From Algoriphagus hitonicola (GTDB lineage: Bacteria > Bacteroidota > Bacteroidia > Cytophagales > Cyclobacteriaceae), in the NCBI RefSeq assembly GCF_900113375.1, contig NZ_FOPC01000007.1, forward strand, positions 124,001-188,000: DNA of 64,000 nucleotides. The letters run 5' to 3'. The notes under the pieces were generated by a model. It did no database searches. It saw nothing but the letters and a program-made list of their open reading frames with translations, and was not told the DNA's origin. Positions 21,680 to 31,764 of this stretch are shown here, piece by piece (the stretch's first letter is position 1; the number at the start of each line of letters is the position of its first letter). Made by a program: the position numbers and the translations under genes.

Positions 21680-22057
21680 ATGGCTAGAATTGCAGGTGTA
21701 GATATACCAGACAATAAGCGTGGCGAAGTAGGACTTACCTATATCTTCGGAATAGGAAGAAGCTCCGCCAGGGCGATCCTGAACAAGGCCGGTATCTCCT
21801 TCGACAAAAAAGCAGGTGAGTGGGATGACGATGAGTCAACCGCCATCCGAAACATCATCTCTGAGGAATTCAGAACAGAAGGTGTGTTGAAGTCAGAGAT
21901 CCAATTGAACATCAAGCGACTGATGGATATCGGTTGCTACAGAGGTTTGAGACACAGAAAAGGACTTCCGGTGCGTGGTCAAAAGACCAAAAACAACGCC
22001 AGAACAAGGAAGGGTAAGAGAAAAACAGTTGCTAACAAGAAAAAAGCGACTAAATAA
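21680..22057 (+). CDS. rpsM: 30S ribosomal protein uS13
   Basis: uS13, 125 aa, at the 30S head contacting P-site tRNA and the 50S. The start is ATG 21680 ([15 protein letters not shown]), the universal N-terminus; an in-frame extension back to 21617 would overlap rpmJ and is not conserved. [19 protein letters not shown] and [21 protein letters not shown] are diagnostic. Confidence 0.98.
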   Translation: MARIAGVDIPDNKRGEVGLTYIFGIGRSSARAILNKAGISFDKKAGEWDDDESTAIRNIISEEFRTEGVLKSEIQLNIKRLMDIGCYRGLRHRKGLPVRGQKTKNNARTRKGKRKTVANKKKATK

Positions 22058-22072
22058 AACCTGATTTAGATT

Positions 22073-22471
22073 ATGGCTCAGAAAAGAAACGATAAAGCAA
22101 AAGGTAAAAAAAGAGTTGTTAAAGTAGAGGCAGTAGGCCAAGTCCACATCAAAGCTTCCTTTAACAATATTATCATCTCTATTACCAATAATTCAGGACA
22201 GGTTATCTCTTGGGCTTCTGCCGGTAAAATGGGATTCAGAGGTTCAAAGAAAAACACTCCTTATGCTGCGCAAATGGCTGCCCAAAACTGTGGTCAGGTT
22301 GCTTACGACTTAGGTTTGCGAAAAATCGAAGTTTTTGTAAAAGGTCCAGGCTCCGGCCGGGAATCAGCGATCAGAACCTTGCAAAATGTAGGTTTGGATG
22401 TGACTACCATCATTGATGTGACTCCAATGCCGCACAACGGCTGTCGTCCTCCTAAGCGTAGAAGAGTTTAA
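22073..22471 (+). CDS. rpsK: 30S ribosomal protein uS11
   Basis: uS11, 132 aa, on the 30S platform at the mRNA exit. [41 protein letters not shown] and the ending [12 protein letters not shown] are typical. 15 bases after rpsM, 18 before rpsD. Confidence 0.98.
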   Translation: MAQKRNDKAKGKKRVVKVEAVGQVHIKASFNNIIISITNNSGQVISWASAGKMGFRGSKKNTPYAAQMAAQNCGQVAYDLGLRKIEVFVKGPGSGRESAIRTLQNVGLDVTTIIDVTPMPHNGCRPPKRRRV

Positions 22472-22489
22472 TTTTAAAATTGTAACAGA

Positions 22490-23095
22490 ATGGCTAGATA
22501 TACAGGTCCTAAAGCAAAGATCGCCCGCAAGTTTGGCGAGCCTATCGAAGGGCATAGCAAAGCGCTTCAAAAGAAAAACTACCCTCCCGGACAGCATGGC
22601 CGCGGAAGAAGAAAGAAGCAATCTGAATACGCAATCCAGCTTGCTGAAAAGCAAAAAGCAAAATACATCTACGGTGTATTGGAGAGACAATTCGCTAAAA
22701 TGTTTGACATCGCTTCCAGAAAAAATGGAATCACCGGCGAAAACCTTTTGCAATTGCTAGAAGCGCGTTTGGATAATACCGTTTACAGATTGGGAATCTC
22801 CCCTACTCGTAGAGGTGCCAGACAATTGGTTTCTCACAAACACATCTTGGTCAACGGTGAGGTGGTAAACATCCCATCCTACACCTTGAAGCCAGGGGAT
22901 ATCGTTTCTGTAAGAGAGCGGTCTAAGTCCTTGGAAGCTATCACCGATAGTTTGGCAGGAAAAGGCGCCAATAAATATTCCTGGTTAGAGTGGGATGGTG
23001 CTTCATTGTCCGGAAAGTTTGTCAGTATCCCAAGCAGAGATGATATTCCTGAGAATATCAAGGAGCAACTTATTGTCGAACTTTACTCTAAGTAA
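22490..23095 (+). CDS. rpsD: 30S ribosomal protein uS4, zinc-free form
   Basis: uS4, 201 aa, initiator of 30S assembly with an S4-type RNA-binding domain ([20 protein letters not shown], about residues 92-115). The N-terminal [19 protein letters not shown] has no cysteines, so this is the form without a zinc knuckle. In E. coli S4 regulates the alpha operon; nothing here shows whether that is kept. Confidence 0.98.
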   Translation: MARYTGPKAKIARKFGEPIEGHSKALQKKNYPPGQHGRGRRKKQSEYAIQLAEKQKAKYIYGVLERQFAKMFDIASRKNGITGENLLQLLEARLDNTVYRLGISPTRRGARQLVSHKHILVNGEVVNIPSYTLKPGDIVSVRERSKSLEAITDSLAGKGANKYSWLEWDGASLSGKFVSIPSRDDIPENIKEQLIVELYSK

Positions 23096-23134
23096 TATTT
23101 ACTATTTTCAGCTTTAAAACAAAGAACAAGATAT

Positions 23135-24124
23135 ATGTCCATATTAGCATTTCAAATGCCCGAAAAAGTGGTAATGGAAAAAGCCGATGACTTTCATGGC
23201 TTGTTTACCTTCAAACCACTAGAAAAAGGCTATGGAGTTACTATCGGTAACGCCCTAAGAAGAATATTGCTTTCTTCGCTGGAGGGTTATGCCATCACTT
23301 CCATCAAGATTCCTGGAGTGGTGCATGAGTTTTCTACCATCGAAGGTGTAGTGGAGGATGTGACCGACATTATTTTGAACCTGAAGCAGGTCCGATTTAA
23401 GAAAGTACACGAGGCTTTCGACGGCAAAATCACTGTGGAAGTTAAAAATCAGTCTGTCTTCACTGCCGGGGACATTGCCAAGTTCACTTCTTCCTTCGAG
23501 GTTCTTAATCCTGATTTGGTCATTTGCCATATCGATGAAAAAAAGACGTTCGAGATCGAATTGATTCTTGACAAAGGAAGAGGCTACTTGCCAGCTGAAG
23601 AATCCAAACCAAAAGAGCAGATTTTCGGTCAGATTGCAATTGATGCTATTTTCACTCCTATCAAAAACGTGAAGTATAGCGTTGAAAACACACGTGTGGA
23701 GCAAAAAACTGACTTCGAAAAATTGATCCTTGAAGTCACTACCGATGGATCCATCCATCCGGAAAAAGCACTTCAGGAATCTGCCAAAATTCTGATCCAA
23801 CACTTTATGTTGTTTTCTGATCAGACTATGGTGCTCGATTCTACTGGACCTGCAGAGGCAGAGCCGATCGATGAAGAATTCCTTCACATGAGAAAACTCC
23901 TCAAAACCTCTCTGAGTGACCTTGATCTTTCCGTACGTGCATTCAATTGCTTGAAAGCCGCAGACGTGAAGACACTTGGTGATTTGGCGAAATTGGAGAT
24001 TTCTGACATGATGAAATTCAGAAATTTTGGTAAAAAATCATTGGCTGAACTTGAACAGCTGATTCAGGAAAAAGGCCTGACCTTTGGAATGGATATTTCA
24101 AAGTATAAACTTGATGAAGAATAA
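23135..24124 (+). CDS. rpoA: RNA polymerase alpha subunit
   Basis: Alpha subunit, 329 aa. The N-terminal assembly domain includes [21 protein letters not shown] (about residues 29-50). The C-terminal domain (about 245-320) has [20 protein letters not shown], and then [20 protein letters not shown], the helix-hairpin-helix that binds UP elements and activators. The 39-base gap before it is the largest after rpsH, but I see no convincing promoter in it. Confidence 0.98.
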   Translation: MSILAFQMPEKVVMEKADDFHGLFTFKPLEKGYGVTIGNALRRILLSSLEGYAITSIKIPGVVHEFSTIEGVVEDVTDIILNLKQVRFKKVHEAFDGKITVEVKNQSVFTAGDIAKFTSSFEVLNPDLVICHIDEKKTFEIELILDKGRGYLPAEESKPKEQIFGQIAIDAIFTPIKNVKYSVENTRVEQKTDFEKLILEVTTDGSIHPEKALQESAKILIQHFMLFSDQTMVLDSTGPAEAEPIDEEFLHMRKLLKTSLSDLDLSVRAFNCLKAADVKTLGDLAKLEISDMMKFRNFGKKSLAELEQLIQEKGLTFGMDISKYKLDEE

Positions 24125-24129
24125 ATAAA

Positions 24130-24669
24130 ATGAGACACGGTAAGAAATTTAACCACCTTGGAAGGAAGGCTGCTCATAGGAAAGCGATGCTTTCCAACAT
24201 GGCTACATCCCTGATTCTTCACAAGCGTATCTCTACCACGCTTGCCAAGGCAAAGGAATTGAAGAAATATGTAGAGCCTCTGGTGACCAGAGCCAAAGAA
24301 GATACTACACACAACAGACGTGTGGCATTTTCCTATCTTAAAAATAAGGAAGCCATCATTTCTCTTTTCGGAGAAGTGATCGCCAAAGTAGGTACTCGTC
24401 CAGGTGGATACACTCGCATCATCAAGACGGGATTCAGATTAGGAGATAATGCAGAAATGTGTATCATTGAACTTGTTGATTTCAACGAGTTGATGCTGAA
24501 AGACGCGAAGCCAGCCAAGAAAACCACCCGTAGATCTCGTAGAGGTACAGGTGCTTCTAAGCCAGCTGAGATTGAAGCTGCTGCGGCTACTACTTCAGAA
24601 GAAAAACCATCAAAGCCTCAGGCTCCTGAAGCTTCTGATGATACGGATACAGAATCTGAAGAGAAATAA
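24130..24669 (+). CDS. rplQ: 50S ribosomal protein bL17 with C-terminal extension
   Basis: bL17, 179 aa. Residues 1-120 are the conserved domain ([40 protein letters not shown]). The remaining 55-60 residues form a low-complexity tail rich in Ala, Pro, Ser, Thr and Glu, absent from the 127-aa E. coli protein; such tails are common in Bacteroidota. It closes the ribosomal operon and is followed by a terminator. Confidence 0.97.
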   Translation: MRHGKKFNHLGRKAAHRKAMLSNMATSLILHKRISTTLAKAKELKKYVEPLVTRAKEDTTHNRRVAFSYLKNKEAIISLFGEVIAKVGTRPGGYTRIIKTGFRLGDNAEMCIIELVDFNELMLKDAKPAKKTTRRSRRGTGASKPAEIEAAAATTSEEKPSKPQAPEASDDTDTESEEK

Positions 24670-24693
24670 GTTTGAAATCTATTCGATATATAG

Positions 24694-24725
24694 AAAGGAT
24701 TGGACGTTAGTTCAATCCTTTTTTT
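24694..24725 (+). terminator. Intrinsic terminator after rplQ
   Basis: Stem AAAGGATTG / CAATCCTTT, extendable by three pairs including a G-U, followed by a T-run. It marks the end of the long rplC-rplQ transcription unit. Confidence 0.9.
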
Positions 24726-24737
24726 ATACCCATACAT

Positions 24738-24768
24738 TCCTCCTCCTTCCAAGAAATATTTAACTTTG
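24738..24768 (+). promoter_or_regulatory. Probable carA promoter
   Basis: TAACTTTG at 24761-24768 is a perfect -7 box, 17 bases before the carA ATG. The matching -33 position reads TCCT rather than TTTG, so only half of the promoter is canonical. Its place directly after the rplQ terminator supports it. Confidence 0.5.
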
Positions 24769-24784
24769 GGCAATCTTCTGAAAC

Positions 24785-27188
<2,404 letters not shown>

Positions 27189-27223
27189 GCCGATAAACTC
27201 CGCTTAAAATAAAATATAATTGT

Positions 27224-27265
27224 ACAAACGCCCCTAGCTTTTTGCTGGTGGGCGTTTTGTTTTTC
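27224..27265 (+). terminator. Intrinsic terminator after eno
   Basis: ACAAACGCCC pairs with GGGCGTTTTGT (one bulged T), and CTAGC/GCTGG extends the stem around a TTTTT loop; TTTTC follows. It ends the carA-eno unit. Confidence 0.88.
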
Positions 27266-27305
27266 AGGGAAATGGGAAATGGTATTTTAAAAATCAAAAA
27301 ATGAT

Positions 27306-27336
27306 TTAGGCTTTTTGCATCATTTTTGTACCTTAA
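27306..27336 (+). promoter_or_regulatory. Possible promoter of the ftsB-like gene
   Basis: TTAG (27306-27309), 19 bases, TACCTTAA (27329-27336) is a partial match to TTTG-N19-TAnnTTTG, 18 bases before the ATG at 27355 and after the eno terminator. Position supports it more than sequence does. Confidence 0.35.
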
Positions 27337-27354
27337 TTATCTAAATTATTTTGG

Positions 27355-27642
27355 ATGAAAAAGCTTTTCAAACTCACTACCAATTTCTATGGGATCGCAG
27401 CTCTTTGTTTCCTGTTCTGGATGATTTTTATCGACTCAAATAACATCGTCAACCAATTTAAGCTGAGCCAAAAACTGAATCAATTGGAGGATCAAAAAGA
27501 GTTTTATCAGGACAGAAAACTCAAAGTCCAAGCGGAAAGACAAGAATTACTAAACAATCCTGAACTTTTGGAGAAGTTTGCCCGTGAAAAATACTTTATG
27601 AAGAAGAAAACGGAGGACCTCTATGTTATCGTCAAGGAATAA
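27355..27642 (+). CDS. FtsB/DivIC-like septum formation protein
   Basis: A 95-aa bitopic membrane protein of the DivIC/FtsB (septum formation initiator) family, a structural part of the FtsQ/DivIB-FtsL divisome complex. It has a short cytoplasmic N-terminus, one membrane helix (about 10-28), a heptad-rich coiled coil (about 35-68) and the family ending ELLEKFAREKYFMKKKTEDLYVI. The ORF overlaps the next gene by 20 bases. The family call is firm; which of FtsB/DivIC it equals cannot be settled. Confidence 0.88.
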   Translation: MKKLFKLTTNFYGIAALCFLFWMIFIDSNNIVNQFKLSQKLNQLEDQKEFYQDRKLKVQAERQELLNNPELLEKFAREKYFMKKKTEDLYVIVKE

Positions 27643-28174
27643 GTTTTTTCTAATCTTAGGATTGTTTTTTTTCACCACGCTATTGAGCAGTCTTGCGCAG
27701 CGCGAAATATACTCTGATACCATTCCTTTCAAAGATCGACTTTACTATGGAGGGAATTTTGGAATGCAGTTTGGCACCATCACACTCGTCGATGCGTCTC
27801 CGCTGGTGGGAGTGATGATTACAAATCGCTATTCGGCAGGAGTGGGAGTGACATACCAATATTTTAATGATCGCCGATTTGTAGGCGGATCAACCTCTAC
27901 TTACGGAGGAAGGGTTTTCAATCGATACAATGTCCTGCCCAATATATTTCTTCATGGAGAATTTGAATCGATCAATTTTGATAATTTTAACCAGTTCAAT
28001 GGTGAATTCAGTCGAATTTGGTCCAATGCCCTTTTTCTAGGGGCCGGCTATTTTGCTCCATTTGGAGGGGGAAGAGGTGGAGCCAATTTTACTTTTCTCT
28101 ACAATATTCTTCATGACAACCTTCGTTCCCCTTATGGTGAACCTTATGTCATCCGTGTGGGTTTTGTGATGTAA
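27623..28174 (+). CDS. Small secreted outer-membrane-like protein
   Basis: 183 aa, not assigned to a named family. A signal peptide (about 1-25: basic start, hydrophobic FFLILGLFFFTTLLSSLA, then Q) is followed by alternating aromatic and glycine-rich strands (YYGGNFGMQFGTITLVDASP, AGVGVTYQYF, FLGAGYF, YVIRVGFVM). The C-terminus ends in an aromatic-x-aliphatic pattern as in outer-membrane beta-barrels. Its start lies inside the ftsB-like gene (20-base overlap), pointing to translational coupling. Role unknown; a small 8-stranded barrel is my best guess. Confidence 0.7.
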   Translation: MLSSRNKFFLILGLFFFTTLLSSLAQREIYSDTIPFKDRLYYGGNFGMQFGTITLVDASPLVGVMITNRYSAGVGVTYQYFNDRRFVGGSTSTYGGRVFNRYNVLPNIFLHGEFESINFDNFNQFNGEFSRIWSNALFLGAGYFAPFGGGRGGANFTFLYNILHDNLRSPYGEPYVIRVGFVM

Positions 28175-28194
28175 ATACGCTTCAAACCTACTCG

Positions 28195-29040
28195 ATGAAT
28201 TCACTGATTAAAAAAATCCACCAAGCTCATCAGGAGTGCTCTGATTGTCCCTCGCCTCAGGTTATCCAACAGTTTTTTGAAGAACTCTTGGGATTGCTTT
28301 TTCCAGAATATACCGTTCAGAAGCTTAAAGAAGAACAGGATGTCACCCAGAAACTTCAGGCTTTGGAGGAGCGCTTGGGAAAAATATTGGAGCGAAACAC
28401 ACATCTCCATGGCAAAGATGGAAGGCATCTGGCCAGTCAGTTTTTTATTCAATTGGAGCGTGTGTATGACTGGATTCATCAGGATGTTGATGCCATGTTT
28501 TCAGGAGATCCTGCAGCTAAATCACGAACAGAGATTCTTCGTTCCTATCCGGGGTTTTATGCTATTGCAGCTTACCGAGTAGCACATGAACTTCACGTAT
28601 TAGGGATTAAATTAATCCCTCGTATGATTACAGAAATCGCCCATAGCCGCACAGGAATCGATATTCATCCGGGTGCTAAAATTGGACAGCATTTCTGCAT
28701 TGATCATGGGACGGGCGTGGTAATCGGAGAAACTACAGTAATTGGTAATCGGGTCAAAGTATACCAAGGGGTGACGTTGGGAGCATTGAGTGTGGACAAG
28801 GCAGACGCGGATAGCAAGCGTCATCCAACTATAGAAGATGATGTGGTGATCTATGCAGGTGCTACGATCCTCGGAGGTAAAACGGTAATCGGCAAAGGAA
28901 GTACCATCGGAGGTAATGTTTGGCTGACTAAATCTGTTGCCGCTGGCTCAAAAGTGTATTATCAGGCTCAAATGCATCACGCCGATTCGGAAGTGACGGA
29001 TTTATATATCTTCAAAAATGACGTCGATGAAGCTCTTTGA
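28195..29040 (+). CDS. cysE: Serine O-acetyltransferase (EpsC type)
   Basis: Acetylates L-serine with acetyl-CoA to O-acetylserine, the first step of cysteine synthesis; 281 aa. The N-terminal helical region is followed, from about residue 155, by left-handed beta-helix hexapeptide repeats: IDIHPGAKIGQHFCIDHGTG, VIGETTVIGNRVKVYQGV, TIGGNVWL. The catalytic His/Asp lie in FCIDHGTG and HPT. It overlaps the next gene, a cysteine synthase, by 23 bases, so enzyme and partner are coupled. EpsC/SAT names are both used for this longer form. Confidence 0.93.
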   Translation: MNSLIKKIHQAHQECSDCPSPQVIQQFFEELLGLLFPEYTVQKLKEEQDVTQKLQALEERLGKILERNTHLHGKDGRHLASQFFIQLERVYDWIHQDVDAMFSGDPAAKSRTEILRSYPGFYAIAAYRVAHELHVLGIKLIPRMITEIAHSRTGIDIHPGAKIGQHFCIDHGTGVVIGETTVIGNRVKVYQGVTLGALSVDKADADSKRHPTIEDDVVIYAGATILGGKTVIGKGSTIGGNVWLTKSVAAGSKVYYQAQMHHADSEVTDLYIFKNDVDEAL

Positions 29041-29905
29041 ATTAATCGGAAATACTCCACTAATCGAAGTACAACATATTTCTGCCAACCCTAAGGTTAA
29101 AATTCTCTGTAAAATGGAGGGTCAAAATCCCGGCGGTAGTGTCAAGGATCGCGCAGCGTATAATATGCTACAATCTGCCTTGGATAGAGGAGAAATTAAA
29201 AAAGGCGATAAACTAGTCGAAGCTACAAGTGGAAATACCGGAATCGCCTTGGCGATGGTAGCCAAAGTACTAGGGCTGAACATGACACTGATTATGCCGG
29301 ATAATTCCACAAGGGAGCGCGTACTCTCGATGGAGGCCTACGGTGCTCAAGTGATCCTGACACCTGCTTCCAAAACCATTGAATATTCCCGAACTCTTGC
29401 CGAAAAGATGAATGCTGAAGAGGGCTATTTTATGCTAAATCAGTTTGCCAACCCGGATAATTACCTCGCTCATTATAAAACTACAGGTCCAGAAATCTGG
29501 AAGGATACCTATGGAAAAGTAACCCATTTTGTTTCTGCTATGGGGACCACGGGTACGATAATGGGTGTATCCCGATATCTCAAAGAAAAAAATCCCGAGA
29601 TTCAAATCGTAGGAACCCAACCTACCGATGGTTCGAGTATTCCCGGAATCCGACGTTGGTCTCCGGAGTTTTTACCAGCAATTTTTGAAAAGGAACGGAT
29701 CGATCGAGTGATTGATGTCTCTCAACAGCAAGCCACAGAAATGACCCGTCGTATGGCCAAAGAAGAGGGGATTTTAGCCGGAATGAGTAGCGGAGGCGCT
29801 TTACATGCTGCAATCGAACTGTCCAAAGAACTCGAAGAAGCATTAATCGTTTGCATCACCTGTGATCGGGGAGACCGGTATCTGAGTTCGGATTTGTTTG
29901 GGTAA
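29018..29905 (+). CDS. cysM: Cysteine synthase (CysM/CysK family)
   Basis: PLP enzyme that turns O-acetylserine and sulfide (or thiosulfate) into cysteine; 295 aa. The PLP lysine is Lys43 in NPGGSVKDRAAYNM; the substrate loop is TSGNTGIAL and the phosphate-binding glycine loop MGTTGTIMGVSRYL. The shorter length and the NPGGSVKDR motif favour the CysM (B) type. The first ATG (29018) lies inside cysE; a second ATG at 29027 (MKLFELIGNTPL) would give a more family-like N-terminus and is a real alternative. Confidence 0.92.
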   Translation: MTSMKLFELIGNTPLIEVQHISANPKVKILCKMEGQNPGGSVKDRAAYNMLQSALDRGEIKKGDKLVEATSGNTGIALAMVAKVLGLNMTLIMPDNSTRERVLSMEAYGAQVILTPASKTIEYSRTLAEKMNAEEGYFMLNQFANPDNYLAHYKTTGPEIWKDTYGKVTHFVSAMGTTGTIMGVSRYLKEKNPEIQIVGTQPTDGSSIPGIRRWSPEFLPAIFEKERIDRVIDVSQQQATEMTRRMAKEEGILAGMSSGGALHAAIELSKELEEALIVCITCDRGDRYLSSDLFG

Positions 29906-29950
29906 TTTCAGTTCTACCTCAATTTTCCTACTATTTCAAGATTAAGATTT

Positions 29951-29980
29951 AAGTCTGAGACTTGAAGCAAAATGCTTAAG
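29951..29980 (+). other. Small inverted repeats in the cysM 3' intergenic region
   Basis: The 114-base gap between the convergent cysM and the minus-strand TIM-barrel gene contains AAGTCT-G-AGACTT (29951-29963) and an adjoining CTTGAAGC/GCTTAAG hairpin. Neither has a good T-run, so I cannot call a terminator with confidence. Confidence 0.3.
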
Positions 29981-30019
29981 ACATTGTACGGCTCTCTTAC
30001 TTATCCTTTTTCTTGGCTC

Positions 30020-30934
30020 TTAAACAAAAAACTGCTTCATCTTCTCCAGACCTGTTTGAGCGACTAGATTCACCTCCATTTCCCAAAGGCTTGGGTTGAA
30101 TAGCTCCAGAGATAGGATTTTATTGCCTCCCATAGACTTGAGAGTTTGGGCGACCTCTGCAAGTGGCGCCACTCCGTCTCCCGGGTAAACGCGATGCTTG
30201 TCTTCTTGCTCGGTTCGTGGGAGCGTATCGGCAAAATCATTTAGATGAAACACCTCTATGGCCTGGCCATGGATTAATTTCAACCCCTCAAAACCGGATC
30301 CTCCACGAAATAGATGGTAAATATCCGGTAAAAGCCGGGCGTCAGGGTCATTAGCCATGGCAGCTACCGCCAATGCCTGTCCCAATTGGTAAAAAGGAGG
30401 AAAAGCTCCCCAAAATTCAAGCTGTGGCATACAACCTGTTTTACGACCGAGATCTAAGAGTTTGGCGTATTTTTCACCAGCCTCTATCAGATCAACAGGA
30501 GCCACAGTCCCGATGGCAGGTGCGGCAATCCGTGTACAACCGATGGCAGCAAGTTGGTTCATTTCTTTTTCGATCTGCTCAAATCCCTGTTTGCTTTTCC
30601 CTGAATCCTGAGCCATCCAGGTGGCAAAACCAATCGCATTGACCGCTTCGATTCCTGCATCATCCACTTCTTTTTTAAGTTGAGTCAGGCTTTTTCCAGA
30701 TTGGAGATAAGCGTCGATTTCCATCATCCAGAGCTCAATGCCATCGTAACCTGCCCGAGCGGTGACCTCAATCATTTCGGAGAGCGAAAGCTTTTGTCCC
30801 CTAATGGTACTGGTATTAAGTGAAAACCGGAAAGTGGCCTCATTCTCGGATTTTGATTTGGCCAATGCAGGCAATCCCATCGTTGCCAATGGAGCCAAGG
30901 AGAGGCTTTTCAATAGATTTCTACGTGTGGTCAT
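30020..30934 (-). CDS. Tat-exported sugar phosphate isomerase/epimerase-like TIM-barrel protein
   Basis: 304 aa from ATG 30934. The start is chosen because it gives a twin-arginine signal (TTRRNLLKSLSLAPLATMGLPALA); the ORF opens 19 codons earlier but that would bury it. The mature part fits the xylose-isomerase-like AP2 fold: TARAGYDGIELWMMEI near residue 55, NAIGFATW, GCTRIAAPAIG, a metal-ligand-like QLEFWGAFPPF, DIYHLFRGGS, VFHLNDFADTLPR, and a C-terminal LSLELFNPSLW. Such proteins act on sugars or inositols in the periplasm, but the substrate cannot be told. It is divergent from the envelope operon starting at 31048 and convergent with cysM. Confidence 0.85.
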   Translation of the reverse strand: MTTRRNLLKSLSLAPLATMGLPALAKSKSENEATFRFSLNTSTIRGQKLSLSEMIEVTARAGYDGIELWMMEIDAYLQSGKSLTQLKKEVDDAGIEAVNAIGFATWMAQDSGKSKQGFEQIEKEMNQLAAIGCTRIAAPAIGTVAPVDLIEAGEKYAKLLDLGRKTGCMPQLEFWGAFPPFYQLGQALAVAAMANDPDARLLPDIYHLFRGGSGFEGLKLIHGQAIEVFHLNDFADTLPRTEQEDKHRVYPGDGVAPLAEVAQTLKSMGGNKILSLELFNPSLWEMEVNLVAQTGLEKMKQFFV

Positions 30935-31047
30935 GATAGGTTTAGGCGTTTTAGTGTAGGCATATTTCCTTTTATCGAAAAAGAATGCCATTTATACTTA
31001 ATTCTAAAAATAGGAATCTTCCAGAGGATTCTATCGTAATTTCATCC

Positions 31048-31764
31048 ATGCGGAAATTTATTTTTTTTTGGGGTTTATGTTTGATTTTGACGGTTTCATC
31101 CCAAGCTCAAACAGTGAATGAAAATTTGGCAAACCTTGATCAATATCAAGCGGAACTTCCCTTTTTTCAAGAGCTGATCACAGGAGCACAGTATCCTGAG
31201 CCGCCCCGAAATCATGATGGGTTTCCTTTTTTGGAAACCCGTTCTTTCCAGAATGGAGGATTGACTATCAATCGGGTCTTTTATCCTGATGTGCCTCTGC
31301 TTTATGATATCCGATATGATCAGTTGGTGACCTTTCATCCGCTTTTTACCCAAAAGCTGCTCATCAATCCTGATAAAATTGATGCATTTGTTCTTTCAGA
31401 TGAGAGGCAATTTATTAAAGTCAAAGGCAATGAACGGTACTTTTATAATAGAAATGGATTTTATGAACTCCTCGAGTCCGGCTCGTATCGATTAATTTCC
31501 AAACACTATAAAGAAGAAAAACCTGCCCGTGAGGTAGGTGAATTTGTCGCGTATTACGTAGAATACGAAGACTTCTTTTTAGAAAAAGAAGGAGAGTTTT
31601 TTCCTATCCGAAAGAAAAAAGATGCGATCAAACTACTGCAAATCGAAAAAAAAGCGGTGCGGGAAAAACTGATCAAAAAAGGCATCTACTTCAATCAAAA
31701 CCCCAGAAAATTTTTGATTTCCTTGGTTAAATTATACAATTCCAGCAAACCAGCTATGCAATGA
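31048..31764 (+). CDS. Secreted protein of unknown function, first gene of TonB/DUF4249 operon
   Basis: 238 aa. Start ATG 31048 gives a clean signal peptide (MRKFIFFWGLCLILTVSSQA, then Q); the ORF runs 21 codons further upstream without a signal, so the internal ATG is preferred. The mature protein is beta-rich with FYPDVPLLYDIRYDQLVTFHP and KVKGNERYFYNRNGFYELL, and a basic helical C-terminus with DAIKLLQIEKKAVREKLIKKG. I do not recognise a family. Its stop overlaps the start of the TonB-receptor gene (ATGA at 31761-31764), so the two are very likely translated together and may work together in the envelope. Confidence 0.75.
   Translation: MRKFIFFWGLCLILTVSSQAQTVNENLANLDQYQAELPFFQELITGAQYPEPPRNHDGFPFLETRSFQNGGLTINRVFYPDVPLLYDIRYDQLVTFHPLFTQKLLINPDKIDAFVLSDERQFIKVKGNERYFYNRNGFYELLESGSYRLISKHYKEEKPAREVGEFVAYYVEYEDFFLEKEGEFFPIRKKKDAIKLLQIEKKAVREKLIKKGIYFNQNPRKFLISLVKLYNSSKPAMQ

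Noticed and set aside
23255..23887. 210-codon frame antisense to rpoA
   Set aside because: Shadow of rpoA; the residue composition is not protein-like and the real gene is certain.
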